Below, in pieces: positions 42,396 through 54,217 of a stretch of DNA of 64,000 nt. The stretch is from Eretmocerus hayati. Lineage: Eukaryota > Arthropoda > Insecta > Hymenoptera > Aphelinidae. How positions within the stretch are numbered: position 1 is the first letter of the stretch; each line of letters starts with the position of its first letter. Under the pieces are notes generated by a model that was not told where the DNA came from, made no database searches, and saw only the letters and a program-made list of their open reading frames with translations. The translations under genes and the position numbers were made by a program. The DNA lies in assembly GCA_029851415.1 (NCBI GenBank), contig CM056742.1, forward strand, positions 95,958,976 through 96,022,975, written 5' to 3'.

Positions 42396-44875
42396 ATGGC
42401 CGCGGATAATAATACAATAGATCGTGCTGATTTTGAACTGAAATTACAAAATGCAATCGATCTCAAACGGGCACCCAATAGTACCATGTGGGATCGCAAA
42501 TTTCTCGAAAAAGTGACTGAAATTTTGAAAAAAGGAGATAAATCACCGTCTAGTCATTATTTTGTGAGAAAATACGAACTCGTGCAAATTGGAACAGAGT
42601 CACACGTGATTGTGAGGAGAAAAGAGAAGAGTGATCCTTTGATTTATGTGCTGTGTACTGAAGACTATTATGACAAATTGTTGGAAGCCCACACGAGTAC
42701 CGGTCATGGAGGGCGAGATCGAATGATCCATTATCTGCGAAATAAGTGTCGCATTCCACGAGATGCCATTGAAATTTTTACTTCGTGTTGTCAAACGTGT
42801 GCTCGTAAAAAGAGTGCCCCTTGTAAAGGGATTGTTACAAATCCTATTGTGTCTCATGGTTTCAACAGTCGAATGCAGATTGATTTAATTGATCTCCAAT
42901 CATGTGAATATGATGGTTCCAAATATTTATTGGTAGTACAAGACCACGCTACCAAGTTCATACAGCTACGACCTTTAAAATCAAAACACGCGATAAACGT
43001 GGTCGATGAACTTTATAAGATCTTCCTCATATTTGGTGCACCATACATTCTGCAGAGCGACAACGGGAAAGAATTTGTAGCTGAAGTGATTAAAGAACTG
43101 GTGTCTAGGTGGCCGCACTGCAAGATTATCCATGGGAGACCTCGACATCCACAGTCCCAGGGTAGTGTGGAGCGAGCAAATTCCGATGTGAAGAAAATGT
43201 TAGAGGCGTGGAAGTTAGACACTAATTCGGATGATTGGCCGCGAGGTTGTTATGAAATACAGGTAAATGACCACATGTAAACACAAAATATCATCATTGT
43301 ACAAACTCAATTTCCATCGTAAGCTTGATCGCTTCTTCGATGTATATTCGCATGTTTCAGTGGAAGAAAAATACTTCTCTGCACCGAATAATAAACAGAA
43401 CACCGTATGAGGCAGTCTTGGGACCAATAAAATTTGGATTGTCATCTACAAATTTGCCACGAGACGTAATTGCATCAATCAATACTGAAGAAGACTTAGA
43501 GACAGCCCTGGCCAATCAAAATGATGGTGTTGCGGATCCGTACCCGAGGTATTCTTTCATTAATTACAATCGATGGCAGTATTCTCTCTTTCACGAAAAG
43601 ACGCGGGTCTTTGATTCTGAACTCGTGATAACTCAACTGATCAAAATCCTTTTTCAGGTCGGACACGCAGAGGACAGAATCAGTAGACGATTTTGACGAT
43701 TCTGAAACAGGGCCGTCACATTACGTGTATGGTACGAGCGCAAACGCTATCATACCACTGCAGCAGACCCAAGATCCCGATGTTGAGTTTGATCGAAACA
43801 ATATGAGTGATGGGTAAATTCATTGTCTAACCGACTTTATTATTGCCAATCTAACTCTCTTTTCCTTCATCAAATAATATTTTTTTCCAGGTCGACACTA
43901 CTAGAGTTGAGGAGTAATATTCAAGTGAGCCATATAGATACATATGAAAGGTGACCATTTTATCATCACTTCGATCGATGCATTATGTTCTCATGATTCC
44001 ATTGCTTTCTCTCATCGAACATTTCAGATCTGACTCGCAAGGAATGAGTTTTACTAATGATTTTCTCGAGGTTCAATCGATTGAAGAGAGCGCTGACAGG
44101 TATTTAATGAGAATATTCGTATACAATATTACTGCAAAAAAAAATCACTCATTTGATTGCCTAAAAATTTTGACTCATTTGTTTCAGTACAAACAAACGA
44201 GTAGAACCCACATCACAAATCTTTTCCGAAATTACTATGAGTAATTGTGTTGTTTGCGGTGGAAATCCAAGTTCAGACGACTGTGTCGAGTGTAGTAAAT
44301 GTCTCTCTACTATGCATCGCAACTGTGGCAATTTGAACCTAGAAGTAGGAGATTCCATCATTTGTTCACATTGTAGTCGGGGGCAGCTTTTATCTGAATC
44401 ACAAGATGATTGTCATCGACGCCAGAAAGCGGCGGCAGAAAAGATGGTTTCTTTCTCATCACAAAATTTTCCAACTTTGAGAGTAGGTGATTGTATCACG
44501 CTAGCTGTTCCAATATTCGATCGGGCTCCACTAGATCTTCCGCGGATTATTGGAGTTATCGTCGAAATTGAGAATGGCGTTTATCAAATAGGAACGAAGG
44601 ATGGTCTTATAAAAGGTTGGTTTCCTAGATCTGATCTACTAGAAGCTGGGATGAACGCTGTATGTTTGGACGATGTCAAGGTTGGAGTTTTGCTGACATT
44701 AAGAGAAGCTGCATCAAAACAGTCCACCAGTGGTGGTCAAGGTATGAGGAAGTGCAATTGTGGAGTCGGTGTAGCTCAGTGTAAAACAAACCGCTGTATA
44801 TGCTTAAAAAATAATTTAAAATGTGGCTCTCGTTGCCATCGTTCGACTGTATGCTCCAATAAGCTGTGTGAATGA
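42396..44875 (+). CDS. Ginger transposase: integrase + PHD + CXC, with introns
   Basis: The start ATG at 42396 lies in ACCATGG, a good initiation context. Exon 1 (42396-43262) has a zinc-binding region (H-x-x-x-x-G-H-G-G, C-C-Q-T-C) and an integrase core with MQIDLIDLQ (D), LQSDNGKEF (D) and QGSVERANSDVKK (E), giving a complete DDE triad. Exons 43361-43624, about 43671-43813, 43891-43950, 44028-44099 and 44188-44875 are suggested by GT...AG borders (introns about 46-98 bases) and by continuous frames with no stop; the third exon's start is uncertain. The last exon has a C4HC3-type PHD finger (CVVCGG ... HRNCGN ... CSHC) and a cysteine-rich tail CNCGVGVAQC/CICLKNNLKCGSRC. Poly(A) signals AATAAA are at 44961 and 44979. 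Confidence 0.82.
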
Positions 44876-45303
44876 ACGTGTATGTAAAAATGATGACTAC
44901 GTGACCATAATGACGAAACCCAAGTCAGTGTAGATTAATTATTGAGTTCATTTTGACAATAAAAATGTTTATGGTCAATAAATCAATTACTCGATGAATT
45001 CGTAATCCCTCCGTTATTCTCGTAGTATCAAATGAATTAGAATTAAACTATGGGTATTTTTTGAATTCCTGAAAATTGAATCAACTTTTATCGAAAGAAC
45101 TCATTGGGTGGTTTTGTGATCAAATTCAATCTTATAAACTTATTCTTCATTATTCACGACCGACTTGATATCAATCTTGTGCATTTTACACACAAGTTTA
45201 TAAAAATTTAGCCCTGAATTTCCGAATAAGTATAGGAGCTCGTCTGCTCATGCATGCATTCACGTAAGCTAGTATAGAGAATCAAATTTCTATCATTGAC
45301 TCA

Positions 45304-45529
45304 TATACCTGAAGCCGTTGCCCGCGGCATCAGTGAATACTTTGCCGAATCGGTCTATGGCAGTGTATACAGTCGCTAGTCGAAGTATACATTCCCTAGG
45401 CAAAGTATTCGCCGACGCTGCCGCAGCGATTCTTGAACACTTTGACTGCGGCTGTATACAGTGCCTAGGGAATGTATACATCCGCTAGCGGCTGTATACA
45501 TTGGCGAATTGATCACTTTGCCTGCGACA
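45304..45529 (-). repeat. Ginger right terminal inverted repeat
   Basis: It is the reverse complement of the left TIR from the outer GCCTGCGACA to TACCTGAAGCC near 45305, with scattered substitutions. The TGTATACA words are conserved in number and order. The two TIRs differ by only a few percent, indicating a fairly recent insertion. Confidence 0.88.
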
Positions 45530-45897
45530 TATATATGATGAGCGTTCGTCACGTTTACGGGGTAAACAAAGATCCGCCGTGGGCCTTGGTCAAGGCTGAA
45601 CTGATTTGGTGCTTTTGCGAGCTCTATAGAGAAGAGGTAAGGCACACGCACGGCTGATGCGGTATTGGTGACATCGAACTCAATATAATACAACTATTTC
45701 GGGGGGAACGAGCGAGCGCATCTCGTTGTACAAATATTCGAATCCTGCACATATGCCCGGGTGCGAGATTGAAGATCTCGCAGATAAATGCTTTGAACAG
45801 TTGAGTATCATCCTGAGAAGGAACAGACAAGGAAATACAAATGGAATACAATTCCAAAAGGCTGAAGAAGTATAGAAAGAAATTGCTTGTCTCAAAT

Positions 45898-46871
45898 TCA
45901 ACTTAAATCATTATCGCTAATGGGTAACTTACATAACTTTGCAATTGGTCGGTCGTACTCAGACCTTGCTGTTTTCACACGTACGACTCGAATACGTCCA
46001 TCTGGACCTGGGTATCGCTTAATGATACGACCTAATAGCCAGTAAGCGGGAGGCACATAATCATCCGCAATCAAAACTAGATCGCCGATGGAAATTTCAG
46101 GCTGTGGAGTGATCCATTTTTTACGTTTTTGGAGCGAATGTGGAATTCGCTTAACCAAATTTCCCAAAACTGTTGGGCTGATCGACGCACCAACTGCCAT
46201 CGAGTGAGTCTCGATTCTGAGGTATCCAGAAGGGATGGAGTGGGCACAGCTTTCAGTGGCTTGCCAATCGAAGAATGCCCGGGTGTGAGAGCTGAGAAAT
46301 TCTCAGGATCATCATCCAGAGGTGCTATTGGACGCGAGTTCAAACAACATTCTATTTTACACAACATCGTTCGAAATTCATCAATTGTGAAGGTATGCGT
46401 ACCAACAATTTTTCTAAGATGTTATTCCACACTTTCAACACCGGCCTCCCACAGACCACCAAAATGGGGGCCTGAAGGAGTTGAAAAGTGCCAATTGATC
46501 TCGTCACCAGCCAGACGGACGTGAAGTGACTCATCTTGGATGATCTTCTTGTAAATCGATCGCAGTCTCCGATTGGCGCCTACAAGATCCTTACCATTAT
46601 CACAATATATGTTAGCTGGTAGTCCACGACAAGATACGAAGCGATCGAGCGCGTCTAAAGAAGTCGCGGTGGTATAGTCGTATACCAAATCGAGGTGAAT
46701 AGTACGCGTCGCAAAGCGAACAAGATTCAAAGTGTACGCCTTGTGTGATTTCGATCCTCGTCCAGAATGATTTCGGACTTGATGAGGTCCTTCGTAGTCG
46801 ACTGCTGTATGAGTGAACGGACTCGATGAATTACACCGAGCCTCGGGGGAGGGGGGGGGGGTAGGCATCAT
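45898..46871 (-). pseudogene. BEL D integrase
   Basis: ORF 46871-46422 contains AVDYEGPHQVRN (first D), IYCDNGKDLVGANRRL (second D) and HFGGLWEAGVES (E), all three catalytic positions. ORF 46367-46077 continues with CCLNSRPIAPL and LTPGHSSIG, and ORF 46200-45898 provides the C-terminal DLVLIADDYVPP...GRIIKRYPGPDGRIRV domain. The three ORFs are in different frames, with overlaps at 46422-46367 and 46200-46077, so at least two frameshifts or stops exist. Confidence 0.82.
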
Positions 46872-47049
46872 CTAGTTCATGAGATTTCCACGATATCTGA
46901 CGCAGATGATGCACTTGTGGGAATAGGATCGGACGAGGTTTCGTGCACCAAGAATCCAATATTGTTGGCGCAGGACAGTGAGTGCCAGATTCGTGCCCGG
47001 ATGCAACAAATTCAGGTGCAACTGAGCAATAATCAGCTCGGTAACACGA

Positions 47050-47727
47050 TTAGGAGGAAGGGTCGCAGGATATTTTTGCGAAAAAAGGGAGCCTAGAGTG
47101 CTTCAATCGGCCTCCAACTCGGAGAATGCCATCTTGATCGATGAAAGGGGTGAGTTTGATACGTTTTGATGATCTTGACATTTCTGACTTCTGACTCAAA
47201 GTCGCAATTTCTGAACGAAACGTCCAAATTTGGACATACTTGATCCAAAAGTCGCTGACTTCCCGAATATCATCAGCTGTGAGGGGAGAATCCTTATAAA
47301 GTAGATTGTTTCGAGGTCGTTGAGGTCTCTTCATTTTCAATGCTTGGACGAATTTCATCACAAGCGAGGTTAGACGAGCCCAAGAGTTCGTTGACGTAAG
47401 TAACTCCCACTCTTTCATGGGCTGTGAATGATGCGTACAACTCACTCTTCGTTTTCCTTCGTCAACTTCGGGTATGGTGGTATCACAATTCCAATTTTCT
47501 TTTGACGCATAGAGCCATTGTGGACCATTCCACCACATTTGAGTGTTGACCAGATCGGTCGCAGAAAGACCAAAAGCTGAGTGATGCACAGGGTTTGTCT
47601 CAGGAGAGAGTAACCTCCACTGAGCTTTGGGCAGCAAAGTATTGATTCTTGACACTCGATTTGATGGAAATTGTTTCCATGTTGAGGGGTCTTGTTTGAG
47701 CCAACTTGAAGCGGTCACAGAACTCAT
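47050..47727 (-). pseudogene. BEL D spacer and zinc-binding region start
   Basis: The 225-codon ORF starts after a TAG, then reads MWWNGPQWLYAS, and ends with GILRVGGRLKHS and LPFFAK, the L-L-R-V-G-G-R box at the front of integrase. It has no catalytic residues itself. A stop separates it from both neighbours. Confidence 0.72.
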
Positions 47728-48192
47728 CTAACAGAAGACATCCCCACGTTTGAAAGAATCGTTCTTCAAAGAAACCGTGACACTTGTTAGCAGTCGCACG
47801 AGTAGCAATGCTGCCAACAAATTGAGGCGGGAGAATGTAGTCTCCTTGATTGGGGCAACCTTGATTTCAGCCATCAACAGGTTGATCACTATTTGGTCGG
47901 CCGCTGTCCCTATGCGCAAATACGCAACAGCTGAAAAGGCCTGGAAAGTCGCATCTACAAATCCATGGAGTTGAATTGAGATTGAAGTCAGACGAAATTG
48001 GGTCCAGCGCGGGATTGATAATTTTTCCAACATAGGAAGTTGAGATTCAAATAGTCGCCACTGGCTGCTAATATTTTCGGGGAGGGTCTCGTTCCGCGAG
48101 CTAGCGCATCTCGCTGTACAAATATTCGAATCCTGAACGATCTGTATTCGAAGTAGCTTCTGCGTGTTGTTAGTGCGTAGATGGGGATTCAA
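47728..48192 (-). pseudogene. BEL D RNase H
   Basis: The ORF shows SIQLHGFVDATFQAFSAVAY (first catalytic D) and FSRLNLLAALLL, where the E of P-R-L-E-L-L-A-A is N, so one catalytic acid is lost. The segment before it (VQDSNICTARCAS) does not look like BEL RT thumb and includes the word also found at 45715-45750, suggesting a rearrangement near 48100. Confidence 0.7.
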
Positions 48193-48850
48193 TCAGTTGC
48201 GCTCAATGGACCTCAGATATCTAATCATGGTCTTTATTAATTACAAGAATAACATCCTACCAAACCAGTGGGCACGTTTTTTTCCACTGATTTGGGAGGT
48301 CCTAATAACCAGCAAGGTTGGTTCCAGACGCATGTCATGAGGGAGAAAAATTCCACTTATCAGCAACCCAAATGTTAAAAGTTCTGTAGAACCTCTCATG
48401 TATGAATTTATCATAATTCAGTGAATTTTGACACAATTGAAGCGTGTAATAGCTTAAATTAGAGCTTCTCACATGATTCATCTAGTCAATTCGATTGAAG
48501 GATCAATTATGATTACGAGCACCGGAAGTTCCAAAACTGATAACGAACATGATCACCAATCGACAGAACGATTGACTCGATACTGATTAGAAACCAGTTT
48601 GTTTTTTGAATTCAGAATGAACAATTTCAGTGATAGTGATGTGGAATTCAGTATAGACATTATTGATAGTGTACAAGAATAGAATCGAAGGCAGACAATC
48701 TTTCAAATTTCATGATTTTTCCACAACATAGCAAAAATCTATGGAAACCACTGTCTTCCACGTGTATGAATGGGTGTATATCAATTCATCATAACTCAGA
48801 AAATTTTTACACAATTGAAGCGGATCATAGCTTGAATGGAATCTCTTCCC
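48193..48850. repeat. diverged direct repeat pair
   Basis: The segment at about 48397-48475 (TGTATGAATTTATCATAATTCA, GACACAATTGAAGCG) recurs at about 48762-48850 (TGTATGAATGGGTGTATATC, TACACAATTGAAGCG), in the same orientation. No gene was seen. The region between is AT-rich. Confidence 0.55.
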
Positions 48851-50512
48851 GGAATCTCTTAGGCCTCCCCCCCTCTCCAAGACTCTCTCAAGTTCTCTGC
48901 CTCTGTCTCTCTCCCTCATGGCGGGGCGACGTCAGAGACTGGTGACCTGGACCCAGGTGAGCCTCCAGGGCTCGGGTGGACTCTAACTGAGATGTCATGT
49001 CGTATACAAGACCGCAAAACGAGCAGTCCACTTACACGATCCACACTGTCATTCACAGTCACACGTGACCCGAGCACTGAATCATGCGCGCCGTGATTCA
49101 CTCAGTGAACTCCTGGCGCACGTCGCAAAGAATGCGACGGGCAGCCGGTACGGGGTGGTCTGTACGGGCTGCCAGCCATCCAAGGATGGCCGGCCGGCCA
49201 TGGCTTGCTTTCGACCCGCGCAAGCCCCACGCCACCCGATTTTGTGCGCCAGTGAGTGCTGCCACCACTCTGGTAGCGGGTGTAGTCGGCCCGTTTGAAT
49301 GCTGTTTGAATCATCCTCTCGTCAACTCGGGCGTACCTTGACAGACGAAAATTGAACAAAGAACAAGGGTAAATCTTGGTTCGCCTGACCCGAGGAAGAC
49401 GACAAGGAGTTTGAAGAGAGGAGGCAAAGAGTGGAGCCACGTCAATCTTGCAGATTCATTACATTTCAGATGGAAATCGCTTCGCGAATCGCTTCAGCGA
49501 GCAGATCCGATTTTGTCTTAAATGGAATCATTCCTCTAGAACAATGAGAAGTGGAAGATGCCGTTTCTTTGTTGGCTCCATTTTTGTGCAACTTCCGATT
49601 GATTCAGACCATCCCTTAACGGCTGAAGATACATGAACAACTCATACTCACGTTCTTATATACCAAGAGAGTGATATTCAAAGGCTTTAGTACAGATAAG
49701 TACCTTCGCTCTATCCGTTGTTGATCGGATCGGATGGAATAATCTCCTTGGATGGTGGGTGTCGGTTGTAGCATCCAGGGCACGTGAAACCGGCTTGAGG
49801 GACAAATCCGTCTCTCCATGAACAGAACGTGGAGTAGAGAATTGATTCACCTACAAATGGTGTGGGGTGAGTCCTTTAGTTCAGTACGGTGACGTGATAA
49901 TCATCCAGTGTGCGATATCTCAAGGATTCTCATTGCCATCCTAGAATGATCTTGATATACGATTTGCCATTCTCAATATCTCTGAACTCGTATTGATATT
50001 CGTGAGAACTGGGGATATTCACTTGATAATTCGGTCGTTCCAGTCTTCTTATGTGGTATGGGAGGATTTGCAGACTTCCTGGAAGATCATTATGACCAAT
50101 TGGTTTTGGATCGGCAGAATGTGGAAGGTTGCTACAGTGGTATGAGGTGAGAGAATGATAGATACCGATCGAATCACTACACAAACAAATTGCAGGGATC
50201 CCATATTAAACAACACAAACATCAGCTCGCGTTTCCATATCGTTTCGAGCCCGAAAAAGAATAGATATGGAGATAAAAAAATCCACCCTCCCCCCACCTG
50301 CACCTAGCAAGAATACCATTTCGCCATGAGAATATATACTCGCATGCATATGATTCGTCTCGTTATACTTTTCCAACGATGAGTGACAGATAACCACTAA
50401 TATAACTAGGGAATCAACCTCCACCGAGGGAAGAATATGGAAAACATAGGTACAGGTAGCGATGAATGGAGAGTAGAAGGAAGGAGAATGCCCAATCGGC
50501 GCAGTTTCCGAA
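48851..50512. other. GC-rich block and unique-looking sequence
   Basis: The first 600 bases (48860-49450) are distinctly richer in GC than the flanks and contain words such as GGCCGGCCGGCC, but I found no domain in any frame and no tandem structure. After 49450 the composition returns to normal. The ORFs here (for example 49102-49440, -) have no recognised motif. Confidence 0.4.
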
Positions 50513-51118
50513 TTATTCACATGGGACTAGCGTAATTGTACACTGAGGTGAGCAGGGAATCAAAATATTGTAGATGGAGAGATGCGGTAGCTCCTCACTG
50601 TCGAGTGAGAGCAGACAAGGAAATGGAGCAAGGCCTGTGTCTATCTGTTCGATAGATTCGAGTTCCAACCTCACATTCTTTCGGGTTTGGCTGATGACCT
50701 TCTCCGGATGGTCTCTGTTACGACGCACAGTGGGTTGAAACATGCATTTTTGGCCATAAATTGTATCCGCGCGGATTCTTGACCGATTGACTTTATTCAA
50801 AAGAAATTCTCTTCGTTTTTCCATCTTCCACGACATTGCACTGCAACAATTCCTATCAAGACCGTCCTCAATTCTCGGACAAGTATTGAATGTTGAGCCA
50901 TTTACCCGTTTGTGATGGGTTGCATGTGCCCAAGAAAGGTCAGACTTGAGACTATGTTGAAATATATGCTTCCTAGACCACCTTGAAGGAGAATTGATAA
51001 CCTCGGGAATGCAAAACGATTTGCGAGATCTGGAGAACACTCTTAGCACCATCTCTGCCGAACACAGGTCTGGTGCACAGGGAAGTAACGTGCTCCCGTC
51101 TCGCATACAGGGCAACAT
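50513..51118 (-). CDS. unrecognised ORF, related to the + ORF at 51073
   Basis: The 201-codon minus-strand ORF has no domain I can name. It contains SWKMEKRREFLLNKVNRS and RADTIYGQKCMFQPTVRR, which align with the divergent + ORF at 51073-51555 (WWRVEERRESLLNHVDRS, ILADTIYDPESMFHPTVRR). Conserved positions keep E-x-R-R-E-x-L-L-N-x-V-x-R-S-x-I. Start is the first methionine after a stop. It may be an exon fragment or a transposon-derived piece. Confidence 0.45.
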   Translation of the reverse strand: MLPCMRDGSTLLPCAPDLCSAEMVLRVFSRSRKSFCIPEVINSPSRWSRKHIFQHSLKSDLSWAHATHHKRVNGSTFNTCPRIEDGLDRNCCSAMSWKMEKRREFLLNKVNRSRIRADTIYGQKCMFQPTVRRNRDHPEKVISQTRKNVRLELESIEQIDTGLAPFPCLLSLDSEELPHLSIYNILIPCSPQCTITLVPCE

Positions 51119-51555
51119 TCGATGCTCTCTTGAGACTTCAGGATGATTCTACTCAAGTATGTTGCGGTGCAACGTGGTGGAGGGTAGAAGAACGAAGAGA
51201 ATCTCTTCTGAATCACGTCGATCGGTCAAAAATTCTTGCGGATACGATTTATGACCCAGAATCGATGTTTCACCCCACTGTGCGACGTACGGGAGTGAGC
51301 CCTATGGGAGTGGAGCCTCGGGAATATTTTACGATATTTCTTGCATCCTATGATGCTGAATCAGAACCGCTTTACGAGTCACTTCGAGCTGCACTCATCA
51401 TCAATTCTGGCGAGATGATGTGGATACGGCGTTTGCTAGATACCAGGCTAGACGCCGGAATTCCACTAGCTGCATCATTGATGGATCCGGTTGAAAAGCT
51501 TTCCAAATCTACTGATTCCGAAAAGCATACATACAGTGCGGTACGTAAAATATGA
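51073..51555 (+). CDS. unrecognised ORF, related to the - ORF at 50513
   Basis: The 160-codon + ORF begins 45 bases inside the opposite ORF and runs away from it. It shares the motif described at 50513-51118 and continues PREYFTIFLASYDAESEPLYES and LLDTRLDAGIPLAASLMDPVEKL. The last part is hydrophilic with two possible helices. No signal peptide or membrane segment is visible. No homologue comes to mind, so the function is unknown. Confidence 0.45.
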   Translation: MHREVTCSRLAYRATFDALLRLQDDSTQVCCGATWWRVEERRESLLNHVDRSKILADTIYDPESMFHPTVRRTGVSPMGVEPREYFTIFLASYDAESEPLYESLRAALIINSGEMMWIRRLLDTRLDAGIPLAASLMDPVEKLSKSTDSEKHTYSAVRKI

Positions 51556-53050
51556 TCTTTATCATACCTGCAACTACGAAGACGCAGCATTGCGGTTATA
51601 ATGAGTTGCCCCGCTGTTACAAGAATATCGGAAGGTACATTGTAAGTATTCCCATGTGCATATACTTATCTGGATTGGGGTCTTGCATTTTTTTGACCCC
51701 CTCAGAAAAAGGTTTGGCAAATTCGAGCAAATCGAGACAAGCATTGTGCGATTGGAAAAAAATTCCCGAAAATCTTTCTGACCGTGCGTAAATTGTTTGA
51801 GGTCTACGACTGTATCTCCGTGACGTCACATGGTGCAAGTCGTCCTGAAGTCAAACAATTTGCGCGAGATGGAAAAATTTCTTGGTAATTCTTTTTCTAA
51901 TGGCATGAGTCTGAAGTTAGCAGACAGATGGCAGACAGATAGCAGACAGATGGCTCACGCGTATTTGAGGCAACCAGCAGATAAAATAAAGCATGTCCAT
52001 CCTTTTGTATGACGAGAAAAACCCTTCTGAGTGACCAATACACCCAACAGATATGTTAAACATTCATCAAACAAGATATTTGTCAATTAAATTGATTATT
52101 CCCTCTAATCAGATAGTTCGAAGTCTTCGAAGTTGTTTGACGTATTCAACTACCCATTTATCAAAAGACGACCGATATGAGGGTGTTATCCAGGTTATAT
52201 TGATGGTGTGGGCGAGATGCAACTGTGCAAGTGGTCAGAAAAATGCTATAAACTGCCCAAGGATTAAACGTGGCCGGCGTCATTAACTGCTCAAATGCTT
52301 TCGCGGAAGGCTCAACTCTTAACCCCCATACCTGACACAGTTCATATTTCATGTATCCCGCGTTGCGGATTCCTTTGGACAGGACAGATAGCTGTCAGAC
52401 TGAGTTCTATTGGACTGTGACATTCAAACACTGCGGAAACCATACCCTGGGAGTGATGTCTGACCGAAGATCGACAGTATTCAGTAGAAGTTGATGATGC
52501 ATTTGTTGATGATTCGATATGAACCATCACTCCAAATCTCTTCGGGTTCTCTGATTTATACTCAAGAATTACATTAGAAACGATGCACAGTGTCCTCCTC
52601 AAATGTGGGTGGTACAACTCAACATCCGCAATCAAACAACAGATGCGTGAGAGTCATCCCGTGCCCACTTCGCCGAATATTTCAATGGTGTTCATCCTAA
52701 CATATTCACATTTATCGATGTTTCGGAAAGTCTTCAGAGGAGAATGATTATCAAGATAAGGAGCGACCACTCTTGAGTACGAGTCCTTTTTGATTAAAGA
52801 TGTTGATTGTTTCAGACGCGATATCTATATATGAGAAGAATCCATTCAACTTAGAACTAGAAGTGATTGTGAATAGATCAAGGATATACACTTACAGCCG
52901 AAATCCTCTATTATTTTATCCATTACGATATTTGCAATGAATTCAAACGCAATATTTGATTTTCCAATCAGGCATCTCCTCGTCAATATTCTGGTATACT
53001 GTCACGCAAGGAACACGCTGGGCTCAGTCGCGAACTCAGGTAAGAATTTC
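51556..53050. other. non-coding or unrecognised stretch
   Basis: No domain recognised. A minisatellite of three 12-base units (AGCAGACAGATGG-like) lies at 51920-51953. The minus-strand ORF 52635-52342 has no motif. The rest is AT-rich with no repeats noticed. Confidence 0.4.
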
Positions 53051-53054
53051 CAAG

Positions 53055-53490
53055 AGTCAAACTTGCGCAGTTAACAATGAGGCCCTGGATTAAAACTTGC
53101 GCAATTCACTCTCTCTACCGGGCTTAAGGATTCGACCACTTGCGCAGTTGGGGGATGCCCGATGGTGTACAATATGTAGGTATCTCTGTATTTATGTGTG
53201 TATATGTATATACGTATGTATAGGTGGATATATGTATATACACATACACCCATGATCATGAGTTCTCTGTAACTCTGCATACATGTTCAAAATGGTCATC
53301 TCTAACATATATGTCGGAACCGGAGAATGGACATGCCCCAAAATGGCGCTGTGACACGATCATGGCCAGCAGACACTTGGGGGGACATCGGAATCGACAC
53401 CTCAGGCCGAATCTAGAGATGTCCGTTGTCTGTAACTCTGCATACATGTTGAGAATATCTTTCTAAAACATATATGTCGGATCCAGAGTA
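53055..53490. repeat. small tandem repeats: CTTGCGCA words and a pair of ~165-bp units
   Basis: ACTTGCGCA(G/A)TT occurs three times between 53060 and 53150. TGTAACTCTGCATACATGTT followed by ACATATATGTCGGA occurs near 53270 and again near 53430, a direct repeat about 165 bases apart. TATG/TATA microsatellite fills 53180-53250. No gene. Confidence 0.6.
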
Positions 53491-53699
53491 TTCCCTACAG
53501 AGAGGTTACTGGTTCAATCGAGATTCTTCCTCGGGTTCGGCATTTTTTCGGGGAGTAGGGCTTGTTGTGAGAATGGAATTTTCGGATGGGATTGGTTGCT
53601 GATTCTTCAGCTCATGTAAAAATGGATGTCGTTCACTCTGTCCCTCGTTATCTGACAAGCTCTTGAGATGTCGAATGTTGGTTTTTCCTGAAAAAGGAC

Positions 53700-53880
53700 G
53701 TGATTCATTTCGGTCTTTTTCATGCCAAAGCACATTTGGTATGTCGTGAGATGTTCTCTATTGTGTGTGAGATGTTCTCTTCGAATGAACATGATCTCAT
53801 TTGGTCTCATTCATGCCAAAATACATTCGTTATATCGTGAGACGTTCTCTTTGAATGAACGTAATATAACGAACGACTGG
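53700..53880. repeat. tandem duplication of a ~90-bp unit
   Basis: TTCATGCCAAA(G/A)(C/T)ACATT recurs near 53719 and 53809, each followed by a T-C-G-T-G-A-G-A-(T/C)-G-T-T-C-T-C-T word and GAATGAAC. The first unit carries an extra GTGTGTGAGATGTTCTCT. ORFs on both strands (53722, 53607) come from this repeat. Confidence 0.6.
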
Positions 53881-54217
53881 ATATCCTTTCCGAGTTTGGG
53901 AAATACTGTTCACCATCGTCTATTGAGAGATAATTGTTGGTTAGCTTGATGAGAGCGGCTCTAACTCGGTTGTCACCTCCTTGATTCATTGGTATTGGGT
54001 GCATCCTATACATCTAATGATGCGTCCGGCTGATCAAAGGCATGTAGATCGAGGTAGACACCTTCATGTCGTGGTACACTGCGTCTGATTTGGAGATTAT
54101 TACTAGTTCTTCTACTCTTATGTGTCCTCGAGGTTGTCGTAATTTGTTATATTTCGCGTGGTGACTGAGGTCTTGGCTGATGGTAAGGAGTATATCTGAT
54201 CTTAGGGTGTCGGGGTG

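Larger units (their letters stand above)
42090..45529 (+). mobile_element. Ginger-type DNA transposon, structurally complete
   Basis: The element is 3440 bp, with terminal inverted repeats of about 226 bp and outer ends TGTCGCAGGC / GCCTGCGACA. TATA lies at 42086-42089 and 45530-45533, consistent with the 4-bp target duplication known for Ginger elements, though the flanks are AT-rich. Inside is one gene, encoding an integrase-like transposase resembling gypsy integrase, plus PHD and cysteine-rich domains. No RT or LTR is present. The flanking BEL relics (C and D) are on the opposite strand and unrelated. Confidence 0.85.
45898..48192 (-). mobile_element. BEL/Pao relic D
   Basis: On the minus strand the order is RNase H with preceding RT end (48192-47728), the W-W-x-G-P box and spacer (47727-47050) and integrase (46871-45898). 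The RT core upstream is missing. Residues differ from A/B and C, so this is a third BEL family. The 5' boundary near 48130 abuts a word shared with 45715. Confidence 0.82.
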
